Assembly: GCA_050633825.1 (NCBI GenBank)
Contig: JBOEHG010000011.1
Location: 62,001 to 126,000, forward strand
From: CANLBN01 sp050633825
Lineage (GTDB): Bacteria; Pseudomonadota; Gammaproteobacteria; Pseudomonadales; Cellvibrionaceae
Length of the DNA: 64,000 bases
Reading direction: 5' to 3'
Shown here: positions 53,133 to 62,872 of the stretch, piece by piece
Layout of the letters: each line of letters starts with the position of its first letter
How positions within the stretch are numbered: the stretch's first letter is position 1
Notes under the pieces: model-generated
Databases searched by the model: none
Seen by the model: only the letters and a program-made list of their open reading frames with translations
What the model was told of the DNA's origin: nothing
Position numbers and translations under genes: made by a program

Positions 53133-53780
53133 TTACGCGTTATTAGGTTCAATTAATAATTCCACACGTCTATTCTGCGCTCTACCCTCAGCTGTCGCAT
53201 TCGTTGTTAATGGGCGCGCTTCGCCATAACCGACAACAATTAAACGATTAGAGCTTACTTGTTTACTTAATAAATAATCGGCAACACTATTAGCACGACG
53301 AACAGATAATTGTTCATTGTATTGAGCAGCGCCACTGGAATCGGTATGACCTGCAACCTGTAATGAAGTATCTTTAAATTCATTCAAGACTTTCACAACG
53401 GAATTAAGTGTGGCATAAATAGAAGTATTTAATGTAGATTGGTTGACAGCAAAAGTAATATTATTAGGCATCACTAAACGAATATTGTTTCCATCACGTG
53501 CCACCTGCACACCGGAACCCACTAGTTCCTGACGCAACTTACGTTCTTGTGCATCCATATAAGCACCCACTCCCGCTGCAGCCACACCACATACTGCAGC
53601 ATACTGGCGCGCACGCTTCCCATCTTTACGTGAGCCTAAAGCGCCACAAACAACTGCACCGATAGCACCATAAGTTGTGGCCTTGTTCACTTTTTTATCA
53701 CCCGTGTAAGGGTCATAGGTCTGACAAGCCCCCAGAAATAGTGCTGAAGTTAGTAGTAATGGTGTTTTTAATGAACGCAT
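53133..53780 (-). CDS. OmpA-family peptidoglycan-associated lipoprotein
   Basis: A 215-residue lipoprotein with lipobox LFLGACQT. A glycine-rich stretch (TTYGAIGAVVCGALGSRKDG to VAAAGVGAYMD) resembles a YMGG/glycine-zipper region. The C-terminal OmpA domain holds VAGHTDSSGAAQYNEQLSVRRANSVADYL, and ends with RVELLIEP. It would tie the outer membrane to peptidoglycan. GAGG lies before the ATG. Confidence 0.92.
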   Translation of the reverse strand: MRSLKTPLLLTSALFLGACQTYDPYTGDKKVNKATTYGAIGAVVCGALGSRKDGKRARQYAAVCGVAAAGVGAYMDAQERKLRQELVGSGVQVARDGNNIRLVMPNNITFAVNQSTLNTSIYATLNSVVKVLNEFKDTSLQVAGHTDSSGAAQYNEQLSVRRANSVADYLLSKQVSSNRLIVVGYGEARPLTTNATAEGRAQNRRVELLIEPNNA

Positions 53781-53935
53781 AATTGCCTCTTAATTCATGA
53801 TTATAATAGGTAACTTATAGAGCAGCATTTTACCCTATTTAGTCTATTGACTCGTTGATTATCCAAAAGGTCATTTTTATCACAAAAAGACCTTACACTT
53901 AACGTGCATTTCTCTCATTCTGAACTATTCTGAAA

Positions 53936-54793
53936 ATGAACCATTTAATCGTAGTTGAGGATGTGATTGTGGACCTAAACCAACTAATTTCTAATGCCCA
54001 GAACATGCCCAATATCCCGAAAATTGTGCAGGAGCTTATTGAGAGCTTTGGGAGTGATAACGTCAATAGTGAGCAAATTGCTGACAAAGTCAGTAAAGAT
54101 CAAGCAATGACAGCAAAAGTGCTACGCATGGCCAATTCCGCTAAATACGGCGGACACCGTCAAGTAGGGTCAGTTAATGATGCTATCGTCATGCTGGGTT
54201 TCAACGCTTTACGGACATTGGTACTGGCTTCAGGACTAACAGGTGCTTTTCAAACACCAGAAGGTTTTGATATTAAGGAGTTCTGGAAAAAAAGTTTTGC
54301 CATTGCCAGTCTTAATAAATGGCTATCCAAATATGTAACTGATGTTGATCCTGAAATCGCCTTTACCTGTGGCATGCTACATGATGTCGGTGGTCTACTG
54401 ACACATATATTGGCAAGTGAAGAGGCTCAAGAGATAGAACGTGTTGTCGCCAAAGGTGCTGACCGTATCGAAATGGAATCAAGCCGGCTTGGCTTTACTT
54501 ACCCTGAAGCAGGGGCCGAACTGGCCAATAGATGGAAATTCCCTCAAGATATCGTTGATGGTATTCGTCACCAGCTAGAGCCTCAAGTAGCTGAAGATGA
54601 TTACAAAGCCTTAGCTGCAGTTACGTTTATTTCAACCTATTTATACAATAACCGTGATCAGGGAGCCGAGGCGATTATTGCCAACTTCCCTAATGAGCAT
54701 GCAGAAAAGCTCTCAATGGATAAGGTTGCTTTAATGGATAATATTGAAGAGATTAATGATCTAGATAGTGGGATAGAAGAACTTATCGGTTAA
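53936..54793 (+). CDS. HDOD domain signalling protein
   Basis: A 285-residue cytoplasmic protein. The HDOD domain spans about residues 17-215 (NAQNMPNIPKIVQELIES, MTAKVLRMANSAKYGG, VNDAIVMLGFNALRTLVLAS, TCGMLHDVGGLL, SSRLGFTYPEAGAELANRW). HDOD proteins lack phosphohydrolase activity in most studied cases and act in signalling. The first ATG at 53936 lacks a clear ribosome site; a GTG at 53969 (VDLNQLIS) is another possible start. No partner domain is present. Confidence 0.9.
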   Translation: MNHLIVVEDVIVDLNQLISNAQNMPNIPKIVQELIESFGSDNVNSEQIADKVSKDQAMTAKVLRMANSAKYGGHRQVGSVNDAIVMLGFNALRTLVLASGLTGAFQTPEGFDIKEFWKKSFAIASLNKWLSKYVTDVDPEIAFTCGMLHDVGGLLTHILASEEAQEIERVVAKGADRIEMESSRLGFTYPEAGAELANRWKFPQDIVDGIRHQLEPQVAEDDYKALAAVTFISTYLYNNRDQGAEAIIANFPNEHAEKLSMDKVALMDNIEEINDLDSGIEELIG

Positions 54794-54825
54794 GCAAAGC
54801 GACTCTCACTCTATTTGATTCAATA

Positions 54826-54854
54826 AAAAAGCCACTCTAAAGGAGTGGCTTTTT
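54826..54854. terminator. bidirectional intrinsic terminator between HDOD gene and pyk
   Basis: GCCACTC and GAGTGGC pair around TAAAG, with A-run on the left and T-run on the right that extend the stem. It lies between convergent genes. Confidence 0.9.
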
Positions 54855-54905
54855 ACCTTTTCTGGGCTCATGCCCCACAAAGATATACAAAGTTAAAGTA
54901 GCAAC

Positions 54906-56363
54906 TTAGCTATCGCCAACTCGCAGTATTTTTAGACCGTTGGTGCCACCCTGTAAATTATCGTAATCGCCTTTTGTTACAATCACTAAATCACCCTGCT
55001 TAACGTAACCACGCCGCGTTAATTCATTAATTGCCCGCTGGTTGGTAACTGCATTGGTTTCATCAAAACCATAAAAAGGAATCGCCTCTACCCCAAGATA
55101 TAACTCAACTTTAGATTGAGTTTTATTGTGGCGAGAAAATGCATAAATAGGTAATGAAGAATTAATACGAGACATCAACAAAGGTGTAGACCCGCTCTCT
55201 GTAAACGCAATAATTGCCGTCACACCTTCAAGATGGTTAGCGGTATACATCGCCGCCATTCCAATCGATTCGTCTACAGCAGCAAATTTTCGATTCACTC
55301 GATGATCTGAAATACGTACATTGGGGTATAGCTCTGCCCCTCCAATTGCACGAGCCATTGCTTGTACTGTTTCTACAGGAAAGCTTCCTGCTGCCGTTTC
55401 TGCCGATAACATCACAGCATCAGTGCCATCAATTACGGCATTAGCAACATCAAAGACTTCTGCTCGTGTTGGCAATGGACTGTTAATCATCGACTCCATC
55501 ATTTGAGTTGCAGTAATGACACATTTATTGAGTCTACGAGCACGAGTAATAATACGCTTTTGTACCGCAACCAACTCCGCATCACCAATTTCTACACCTA
55601 AATCGCCACGAGCAACCATCACTGCATCGGAGGCTTCGATTAAACCGTCAAGCGCTTCGTCACTAACAACTGTTTCTGCACGCTCAATTTTTGCAACGAT
55701 ACCCGCATTACCGCCAGCTTCAATCAACAATTGACGAGCCGTTTCAATATCACCGGCTGAGCGAGGAAAAGATACGGCTAAGTAATCAACATCAATAACA
55801 GCGGCTAATTTAATATCTTCATAATCTTTTTCGGTCAATGCGGGGGCAGACAAACCACCGCCTTGGCGGTTAATCCCTTTATTATTCGATAATGTACCGG
55901 CCACATTAACTATACAGTTGATTTTAGCCCCTTCGATTGATTGTACTTCTAATACAACTCGACCATCATCCAACAGTAAAATATCGCCCACATGACAATC
56001 TTGAGGTAATTCTTTATAGTCAATACCGACAGCTTCCTGAGTCCCCTCTTCTTTCCCCAATGAAGCATCGAGAATAAATTTATCACCAACTGTTAAATCA
56101 ATAGGGCCTTTAGCAAAACGGGAAATACGAATTTTAGGTCCTTGTAAATCACCTAAGACAGCAACATGACGACCATTCTTCTCCGCCAGTTCACGGACTA
56201 ACTTTGCTCGTTTGGCATGATCCTCCGGTAAACCATGAGAGAAGTTCATTCTCACCACATTTACACCTGCTTGTATTAATGCTTCTAATACACCGTCTTT
56301 ATCTGTTGCAGGGCCAAGGGTAGAAACAATTTTAGTACGTCTTTGCATATTAGGTTTACTCAA
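54906..56363 (-). CDS. pyk: pyruvate kinase
   Basis: A 485-residue enzyme that makes pyruvate and ATP from phosphoenolpyruvate. Motifs are TKIVSTLGPATDKDG, VVRMNFSHGLPEDH, VLGDLQGPKIR, the catalytic region IVAKIERAETV, MVARGDLGVEI, ATQMMESMI and DAVMLSAETAAGSFPVE. The first residues and the size point to the PykA type with AMP/sugar-phosphate control, but this is not certain. Upstream 200 bases hold the promoters of pyk and the divergent aminotransferase. Confidence 0.96.
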   Translation of the reverse strand: MSKPNMQRRTKIVSTLGPATDKDGVLEALIQAGVNVVRMNFSHGLPEDHAKRAKLVRELAEKNGRHVAVLGDLQGPKIRISRFAKGPIDLTVGDKFILDASLGKEEGTQEAVGIDYKELPQDCHVGDILLLDDGRVVLEVQSIEGAKINCIVNVAGTLSNNKGINRQGGGLSAPALTEKDYEDIKLAAVIDVDYLAVSFPRSAGDIETARQLLIEAGGNAGIVAKIERAETVVSDEALDGLIEASDAVMVARGDLGVEIGDAELVAVQKRIITRARRLNKCVITATQMMESMINSPLPTRAEVFDVANAVIDGTDAVMLSAETAAGSFPVETVQAMARAIGGAELYPNVRISDHRVNRKFAAVDESIGMAAMYTANHLEGVTAIIAFTESGSTPLLMSRINSSLPIYAFSRHNKTQSKVELYLGVEAIPFYGFDETNAVTNQRAINELTRRGYVKQGDLVIVTKGDYDNLQGGTNGLKILRVGDS

Positions 56364-56585
56364 CTCATTTAGTGAAAATGACTATAACCAAACTTATAAT
56401 CACGACCTCCAATAGGGTTTATGATTATTCGTTATCGTATTAATGATCAGGATATAAAGTAAAAGATAGCAGAAATAAAAAAAACGGTGTAAAACAGATT
56501 AACAGCTATCGGTACAAGGCTTATAATACCTGCTTTCCCTTACAGATTTTTTTCACTTATTTTATCACAGTTACCGAGGATTATC

Positions 56586-57875
56586 TTGGACTTACAACAC
56601 AGCACTACAGAACAACTTCAGCAATGGCAATCAGAACTGGCGAATGAGTACGCTTTATTTAAACAACAAGCTCTCAGCTTAGACTTAACCAGAGGAAAGC
56701 CATCAGATGAGCAACTCACTCTGTCTGACGCATTGGATGGCGCACTAAATGGTAATTATATTGCCGCTGATGGTACTGATACACGCAACTATGGTGGCCT
56801 TGATGGCCTTAAAGAAGCACGCCAGCTAGGCGCTGACATACTAGGTTTAGATATTACTGAAGTTTCCGCACAAGGTAATAGTAGCCTAACACTCATGTTT
56901 TTAACCATGTGGATTGCAAAAGAATTTGGGCTTCGAGGTACTGGCAGTGCATGGAAAAACACCCTCAATGAAGATAATAAAATAACATTTATCTGCCCTG
57001 TACCTGGATATGATCGGCATTTTACCGTGTGTGAAGATCTTGGTATCAATATGGTAACAATTCCAATGACCACTAATGGGCCCGATATGGATGCGGTAGA
57101 AACACTTATTAAGGAAGACTCATCGATCCGGGGGATGTGGTGTGTCCCTAAATACTCCAATCCAACCGGCGTGATATACAGCGATGCAACTATAGAACGC
57201 ATCGCAAAGCTGGGAAACATTGCCCACGAGACATTTTGTGTGTTTTGGGATAATGCCTATGCCGTCCATGATTTAAATGGCTTCAAACCCATGGCAAATA
57301 TTATGGCCTATTGCAAACAGTACGGAACAGAAAATAATGTTGTCCAATTTGCTTCAACCTCAAAAATCACCCACGCAGGAGCTGGTGTTGCATTTATAGG
57401 AACGTCAGTCGATAACTTAAAAGGCTTCAAAAAATTACTGGGTACAATGTCCATCGGCCCTGACAAGGTTAATCAACTACGACATATGCGACTGATCCCT
57501 AACCAAAACGCGTTATTGAGCCATATGGAAAAACATAGTGCGATCCTAAAACCTCGATTCTCTTGTGTGCTTAGCTACCTTAATGAACATTTTGGTGATA
57601 ATGACCTTGGTAGCTGGGAAGCTGTTGAAGGCGGATATTTTGTTTCTTTTGATTCAAAGCCCGGCTTAGCGAAAAATATTGTAAAACTTGCAGCCGATAT
57701 CGGTGTAAAACTCACCCCCGCTGGAGCCACCTTCCCTTATGGCAATGATCCGGAAGATCGGAACATTCGTATCGCACCATCAGTACCCACATTGGAACAA
57801 GTTGACAGCGCCATGAAAGTCTTTGTTCTCTGTGTTAAATTGGCTAGTGTCAATCAAGCATTGGATGTAGCGTAA
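56586..57875 (+). CDS. PLP-dependent aminotransferase (aspartate aminotransferase type Ic-like)
   Basis: A 429-residue class I/II aminotransferase of the subgroup with LSLDLTRGKPSDEQL, DGTDTRNYGGLDGLKEARQL and QGNSSLTLMF. The PLP lysine is in FASTSKITHAGAG, and the substrate-carboxylate Arg in RNIRIAPSVP. It starts at TTG with GAGG at the right distance upstream and no better ATG, which I take as real. Its stop overlaps the ATG of the LysE gene by one base. Amino donor unknown; the operon partners point to a special amino acid. Confidence 0.87.
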   Translation: MDLQHSTTEQLQQWQSELANEYALFKQQALSLDLTRGKPSDEQLTLSDALDGALNGNYIAADGTDTRNYGGLDGLKEARQLGADILGLDITEVSAQGNSSLTLMFLTMWIAKEFGLRGTGSAWKNTLNEDNKITFICPVPGYDRHFTVCEDLGINMVTIPMTTNGPDMDAVETLIKEDSSIRGMWCVPKYSNPTGVIYSDATIERIAKLGNIAHETFCVFWDNAYAVHDLNGFKPMANIMAYCKQYGTENNVVQFASTSKITHAGAGVAFIGTSVDNLKGFKKLLGTMSIGPDKVNQLRHMRLIPNQNALLSHMEKHSAILKPRFSCVLSYLNEHFGDNDLGSWEAVEGGYFVSFDSKPGLAKNIVKLAADIGVKLTPAGATFPYGNDPEDRNIRIAPSVPTLEQVDSAMKVFVLCVKLASVNQALDVA

Positions 57876-58495
57876 TGAGCCTACAAGCACTTTTTCTCCT
57901 TGCAGGTGCTTTATTTGTTTTAGCAATAACACCGGGACCCGGTGTTATGCTCATTGTTGCACGCACTATGACGGCGGGGCTAAAACATGGGCTTGTCGCC
58001 GTCGCAGGCATCGTCACTGCTGATTTAATATTTTTACTACTTGTCGTTTACGGTTTACAAGTGATCGCCGAGTCAGTGGGTTTCTTATTTACAACAATCA
58101 AATATATAGGCGGCCTTTATCTTATTTGGTTAGGCATATCGCTTTGGCGCTCGAAACCCAAAAGTCTTTCCATACCCTCCGCACCTAGCAAAAGAGTATC
58201 CTATAAAGCCAGCTGGATTTCAGGATTGATAATTACTCTAAGCAACCCCAAAGCCATTTTATTCTATATGAGTTTTTTACCTGCATTTGTTGATATTCCC
58301 AGCCTTACAACAGCAGATATTATCCTAGTCAGTTTTATTGTTTGCACTGTTATTGGTAGCGTGATGTTTTTCTACGCCTTTAGCACATGGAAAACACAAC
58401 ATATCATCAAAAATAAGGCCTCTGGAAATCTCACCAAAAAAATTGCTGGCGGTTTAATGGTGACAACTGGCGGTATACTCATTACAAAAACTTAG
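57875..58495 (+). CDS. LysE/RhtB-family amino-acid exporter
   Basis: A 206-residue inner-membrane protein with about six membrane segments. The N-terminal ALFVLAITPGPGVMLIVART is the LysE/RhtB signature, and SWISGLIITLSNPKAILFYMSFLPAFVD is the other. It exports an amino acid or related metabolite, and coupling to an aminotransferase upstream suggests the substrate or product of that enzyme. SD overlaps the end of the upstream gene. Confidence 0.92.
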   Translation: MSLQALFLLAGALFVLAITPGPGVMLIVARTMTAGLKHGLVAVAGIVTADLIFLLLVVYGLQVIAESVGFLFTTIKYIGGLYLIWLGISLWRSKPKSLSIPSAPSKRVSYKASWISGLIITLSNPKAILFYMSFLPAFVDIPSLTTADIILVSFIVCTVIGSVMFFYAFSTWKTQHIIKNKASGNLTKKIAGGLMVTTGGILITKT

Positions 58496-58515
58496 TTTAT
58501 TTAAAGGCTTTATTT

Positions 58516-58857
58516 ATGCCCACCTGCATAATTGAATATGGAAAAGATTTAGAAAAAGAAATCGATATTCCTGATTTTATAGACGCTCTACATAAAACTT
58601 TAAATAACTCAGGTCTTTTTGAAGAGAATGATATCAAAACAAGGGCAGCCCCCTTTGTTCATTACAAAATCGGCACGACTGAAAAATCATTTATTCATAT
58701 CAACATCCATATACTATCGGGTCGCAGCTCAGAACAAAAAAGAAGCCTTTCTCAAAGTGTCCTGCAACACCTAAAAACACTCAATTTAATCAATTTTTCA
58801 TTAACCGTTGAAATCAGAGAAATTGACAGAGATTCTTACTCAAAAATCGTCACCTAA
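58516..58857 (+). CDS. 5-carboxymethyl-2-hydroxymuconate isomerase-like tautomerase
   Basis: A 113-residue member of the CHMI branch of the tautomerase superfamily. The catalytic Pro follows the initiator Met in MPTCIIEYGKDLEKE, with TRAAPFVHYKIG and FIHINIHILSGRS later. In the homoprotocatechuate pathway this enzyme sits beside hpc/hpa genes; none is present here. It lies 20 bases after the LysE gene. A role on a keto-enol intermediate of the operon's pathway is an inference. Confidence 0.85.
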   Translation: MPTCIIEYGKDLEKEIDIPDFIDALHKTLNNSGLFEENDIKTRAAPFVHYKIGTTEKSFIHINIHILSGRSSEQKRSLSQSVLQHLKTLNLINFSLTVEIREIDRDSYSKIVT

Positions 58858-58886
58858 TATTTATTTAATATACGGACAGCCTCAAC

Positions 58887-59723
58887 ATGACTATACATAA
58901 AGTTTCTGCATTTTCTTTTAATAATCAAGGTGGAAATCCTGCTGGCGTATTATTGTTAGATCAATTACCCATTGAAAGTGAGATGCTATCCATTGCTAAA
59001 AAAGTGGGTTATTCAGAAACCGCTTTTTTAAAACCAATGGAGGATGGCTGGCGAATTCGTTATTTTGCACCGGATATGGAAGTTCCCTTTTGTGGTCATG
59101 CAACCATTGCTAGTGGTGCAGTGCTAGGGGAACAAGTTGGCACGGGTGATTACAAACTTTATTTAAATGAAGGTAGTATTAATATCTCCGTTATAAATGA
59201 AGAGTCAAACTTTATTGTCAGCCTGCAATCACCACAAACCTACTCCGAGCCTGCACCATTAGAATATGTAAGAGAACTTATATCGACATTTAATTTTTCA
59301 CTCAACGATATCGACATAGCAAACTATCCAATACGCTTTGCATCTGCAGGCGCAAAACATCTAATCCTTTTTGTTAAAGAACATAATACCTTGAAACAAA
59401 TGGAATATGATTTTGACACATTAAAACAAGCAATGAAAAAAGAAGGGCTGGTAACGGTTAATTTACTGTGGCCGGAGTCAAATCAACTCATCCATTCACG
59501 TAACCCTTTTCCACCCGGTGGCGTTTATGAAGACCCGGCAACAGGAGCGGCAGCAGCAGCACTTGCAGGCTATTTACGTGATATCAATTGGAAGGGCGAA
59601 CAGAAATTTGAAGTGCGACAAGGAACAGAAATGGGTTGTCCTTCGCGCTTACAAGTTGAATACTCCCAAGAAATAGGGTCTAGTATTAAAATATCAGGTG
59701 ATACCAGAAAAATTATAGTTTAG
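58887..59723 (+). CDS. PhzF-family isomerase/epimerase
   Basis: A 278-residue protein of the diaminopimelate-epimerase fold. Typical blocks are VSAFSFNNQGGNPAGVLLLD, the catalytic glutamate in GYSETAFLKP, RYFAPDMEVPFCGHATIAS and GGVYEDPATGAAAAALAGYL. PhzF moves a proton on dihydroxyanthranilate in phenazine synthesis, but most relatives have unknown substrates. It is the fourth gene of the aminotransferase operon. Convergent chrA ends three bases away. Confidence 0.92.
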   Translation: MTIHKVSAFSFNNQGGNPAGVLLLDQLPIESEMLSIAKKVGYSETAFLKPMEDGWRIRYFAPDMEVPFCGHATIASGAVLGEQVGTGDYKLYLNEGSINISVINEESNFIVSLQSPQTYSEPAPLEYVRELISTFNFSLNDIDIANYPIRFASAGAKHLILFVKEHNTLKQMEYDFDTLKQAMKKEGLVTVNLLWPESNQLIHSRNPFPPGGVYEDPATGAAAAALAGYLRDINWKGEQKFEVRQGTEMGCPSRLQVEYSQEIGSSIKISGDTRKIIV

Positions 59724-59726
59724 CTA

Positions 59727-61028
59727 TTAAACGTTTAATACAAATAAGGCACCTAGGCACGACGATAGCCCTAAAAGAGGAATAATCCCCCAGCGATACT
59801 TAAATAAAAGAACAGCATTTATCATTATTAACACAATAGCACGCCAATCGATAGTTTCTATAGCCGGGAACCATATAGAAAATATGCCCTGTTCTTTTAG
59901 CTGCACTTCTTGAAAAACAACATGTAACGCAAACCAAGCTGAGAGATTAGCGATAACGCCAACAACAGCAGCAGTAATAGCAGACAATGCGCTACTGAGG
60001 CGTGGTTGATGAGCTATTTTTTCCACATAAGGCGCAAAAGTGAACACCCAAAGAAAACAGGGAACAAAGGTTGCCCACAAACTAACAACAGCCCCTGCGA
60101 TACCCATCCATAAACTCGCTTGATTAGCCGCTGCAATAAAACCAACAAACTCAGTCACCAAAATTAATGGTCCAGGGGTTGTCTCAGCTAGGCCAAGACC
60201 ATCCATCATTTCAGTCGCTGTCAGCCAGCCAAACTGTGTCACGACATCTTGTGCCATATAGGATAATACCGCATAAGCACCGCCAAAAGTGACTACTGCA
60301 AGTTTAGAAAAAAACAAACCAAGCTGTGTCAAAATACTATCAGGCAGAAAAAAAAGCATTGATAATAGTGGCAACCACCATATCACCAGCCATACTATAA
60401 TCGTCGTCAATGTCTTTTTAAATGGTATTTTTTTTGATGCAGGCAATTTAGTTCGATTATTTCTTTCAGCACTAAAAAAACCATATAATGCAGCCACAGC
60501 AACAATAAGAGGAAAAGGAATTGCTAAGAAAAAAATGGCAACAAAAGAAACAATAGCAGTTACCCAATAACGCATTGCCAATAGTGACTTTGCAGAAATT
60601 CTCATTAATGCCTGAACCACAACAACAATAACAACCGCTTTCACACCCAGAAAAAAAGCAGTAAATGTAGGCATATCGCCCAAAAATGAATACATAGTAG
60701 CCAAGACTAAAATCACCAATGCACCCGGCAAAACAAATAATAAGCCTGCCAGCAAACCACCCAAAGTGCCTTGTAAACGCCATCCGGCATAAGTGGCCAA
60801 CTGCATCGCTTCAGGTCCCGGCAATAACATACAAAAACTTAAGGCATTTAAGTATTGCTTTTCCGTAAGCCATTTTTTTTGTTCAACAACTTCACTGTGC
60901 ATCAAAGCAATTTGCGCCGCAGGCCCGCCAAAGGATAAAAAACCGATACGACACCAAACCTTTAGCATTTCCATCCAGGATGGAGAATCACATTTGTTAT
61001 TGACGGGATTATCACTAATGGTTTTCAC
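59727..61028 (-). CDS. chrA: chromate transporter ChrA (long form)
   Basis: A 433-residue membrane protein with two CHR halves. Half one: GFLSFGGPAAQIALMHSEVV, LNALSFCMLLPGPEAMQLATYAGWRLQGTLGG. Half two: FFSKLAVVTFGGAYAVLSYMAQ, GLAETTPGPLILVTEFVGFI. It extrudes chromate with membrane potential. Its ATG overlaps the stop of the rhodanese-ChrB gene (ATGA), so the two are coupled. Confidence 0.94.
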   Translation of the reverse strand: MKTISDNPVNNKCDSPSWMEMLKVWCRIGFLSFGGPAAQIALMHSEVVEQKKWLTEKQYLNALSFCMLLPGPEAMQLATYAGWRLQGTLGGLLAGLLFVLPGALVILVLATMYSFLGDMPTFTAFFLGVKAVVIVVVVQALMRISAKSLLAMRYWVTAIVSFVAIFFLAIPFPLIVAVAALYGFFSAERNNRTKLPASKKIPFKKTLTTIIVWLVIWWLPLLSMLFFLPDSILTQLGLFFSKLAVVTFGGAYAVLSYMAQDVVTQFGWLTATEMMDGLGLAETTPGPLILVTEFVGFIAAANQASLWMGIAGAVVSLWATFVPCFLWVFTFAPYVEKIAHQPRLSSALSAITAAVVGVIANLSAWFALHVVFQEVQLKEQGIFSIWFPAIETIDWRAIVLIMINAVLLFKYRWGIIPLLGLSSCLGALFVLNV

Positions 61029-61843
61029 TTGTTATTCTCTATTGGTATATGTTTATGGGTTTCATTTTTAGCATCGCGTGACCAGAGATAAAAAGCATCG
61101 TAAAGCGTTAAACCTGCTTCCAATTGATCAAGGTCATTGGAATGAAGCCGTGAGAGACCTAAAGAAGCTGCCAGTAAACCTGCCGATTGTGGTGATAAGT
61201 CCAGCCTGTCAGTATCGGCTCCACGCACTACTTTAGCTAATCGCAGCAATGCATCCGTTTCAAGGTCAAGCTCCGACAGCATCGTATCAAAAGTACATTG
61301 CTCGCCGCGATGCCCCCAAAATGTGTTTTCCACATCGAATGGAACCCCGCTAAACTTTTCAGAAACATTAATGACTTCAGAAGCCGAGGTAAATAAAAAC
61401 CGAGCTTCAGGATCCACAAATCGTCTAATCAACCAAGCACAAGCAATTTTATCAACTTTAGGCCGCTGTTTTGTAACCCATAATGTTGTCTGCCCCTTTT
61501 CCAGTGGGGGTAACTTACTCACAGGTATTAAAGGAAAACCCTTGTCGCGCCAAGCAAAATTACCGCCTTCAAGACTTTCCGCATAAATACCGTGAGTCCG
61601 TAGAAGTGCTGCGACACCTTGGCTTAACTTCAAGCCTTTTTGGCAGATGATCACAACATGTTTAGATTTCAGTTGTGTGACAAGTGTTTCACAAGATGAG
61701 TAGGAACAGCGAACAGCACTGGGGATCAGACGAGGATCCATATTGAAATCATCGTCGATACAGACATCAATAATATGAGGTGCCTTGGGAGTACCAATAA
61801 GGCGAAATAATTGAGACACAGTGATTTGAGTGGGAGACGGCAT
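61025..61843 (-). CDS. rhodanese - ChrB C-terminal domain fusion
   Basis: A 272-residue protein. Residues about 5-110 form a rhodanese domain with IIDVCIDDDFNM and the active-site cysteine in VIICQKGLKLSQG. The rest is the chromate-resistance ChrB domain (KVDKIACAWLIRRFVDPEARF, PFDVENTFWGHRGEQCTFD, LAKVVRGADTDRLDL). I start it at the ATG at 61843, behind GAGG; the frame continues 27 codons upstream without a ribosome site. The classical ChrB N-terminal regulatory domain is missing, so it is more likely an enzyme or carrier for Cr/S handling than a regulator. Confidence 0.88.
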   Translation of the reverse strand: MPSPTQITVSQLFRLIGTPKAPHIIDVCIDDDFNMDPRLIPSAVRCSYSSCETLVTQLKSKHVVIICQKGLKLSQGVAALLRTHGIYAESLEGGNFAWRDKGFPLIPVSKLPPLEKGQTTLWVTKQRPKVDKIACAWLIRRFVDPEARFLFTSASEVINVSEKFSGVPFDVENTFWGHRGEQCTFDTMLSELDLETDALLRLAKVVRGADTDRLDLSPQSAGLLAASLGLSRLHSNDLDQLEAGLTLYDAFYLWSRDAKNETHKHIPIENNK

Positions 61844-61951
61844 AGTACATCCTCTAACAGTAGAAAGTTTACGGATGCGAATCTTGGGCTGCCGCCTCAC
61901 GGGGTGCTCGCAACCCCTTGCCATTAATGATGGAGAAAATGAAGTAATATG

Positions 61952-62872
61952 TCAATCGGCCACTGATTTTTTATTAGTGATAAGGCTAAGCACTATTTTC
62001 AATAAGTAATCTCCTTTGATCGCAAATAACACACCTATGATAACTAATGTTAAACCTACCCCCTCTTTATAACCCCAAATATATCCTTCTAAAAAAGTAG
62101 AAATAGTCAATGCAACCACAGGAAATAAAACCGTTGTATAAGCAGCTTGATTCGCACCAATCCTAGCGACGAGCGCTAAGTAAATGGTAAAGCCTAAGAT
62201 TGATCCGGGTATTGATAAATATAGTAAACTGCCCCAATAAAGCGGTCGTTCATCCCATCCCCAAGGAATATCGAGCAGCCAAATAATAAACAATAAAATC
62301 AAGGTACCGTAGATCATGCCATAGGCATTACTGGTCCAAGGTTGGATATGCTGTGTACTATTGCGTAAAGAAACCATATTACCCAAAGAAAACAAATAGG
62401 TACCAACAATAGAATAAATGATACCGTATATAATATTGTGGCTCTCGTGAGCTGATAATAATTGCTCCCAAAATAATATAACCAATCCACTTATACCTAG
62501 AACCCCTGCAATATAGATGAAAAGCGAAGGCTTTCTTTGCCAAATTAACCATTGATTCAATGCATTAAACAGAATGGCTGAAGCAAAAATAACAGCAATA
62601 AGACCACTGATAATATACTGACTTGCCGTATAAAAGCAGATGTAGTTTAGAGAAAATAGGCACAACCCTTGGAGTACAAAAAAAAGATGGTCCCGTATTC
62701 GGGTATTCTGTAATTTACCCAAAAGTAATAATACCGGCAAAAAAAGTACCGCTGCGATCGCAAAACGATAGAAGATAGAGATTAAAGGCTCTACACTTCC
62801 CAGCTGCCAATGAATAGCTATCCATGTTGTTCCCCATATAAAGACCGTCGTAAGAAAAAATACACTGTTCAT
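61952..62872 (-). CDS. EamA (DMT) family transporter
   Basis: A 306-residue inner-membrane protein with ten predicted membrane segments in two EamA repeats (FFLTTVFIWGTTWIAIHWQL and GMIYGTLILLFIIWLLDIP as repeat openings). I chose the ATG at 62872 since MNSVFFLTTVFIWG is the usual start; the frame begins 11 codons earlier. EamA proteins export amino acids or metabolites. It is divergent from the AraC regulator, 153 bases away, which probably controls it. Confidence 0.88.
   Translation of the reverse strand: MNSVFFLTTVFIWGTTWIAIHWQLGSVEPLISIFYRFAIAAVLFLPVLLLLGKLQNTRIRDHLFFVLQGLCLFSLNYICFYTASQYIISGLIAVIFASAILFNALNQWLIWQRKPSLFIYIAGVLGISGLVILFWEQLLSAHESHNIIYGIIYSIVGTYLFSLGNMVSLRNSTQHIQPWTSNAYGMIYGTLILLFIIWLLDIPWGWDERPLYWGSLLYLSIPGSILGFTIYLALVARIGANQAAYTTVLFPVVALTISTFLEGYIWGYKEGVGLTLVIIGVLFAIKGDYLLKIVLSLITNKKSVAD

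Noticed and set aside
56586..59723. Phenazine or homoprotocatechuate cluster, suggested by PhzF and the CHMI-like gene.
   Set aside because: No other phz, hpa or hpc gene is present, so the pathway names should not be carried over.
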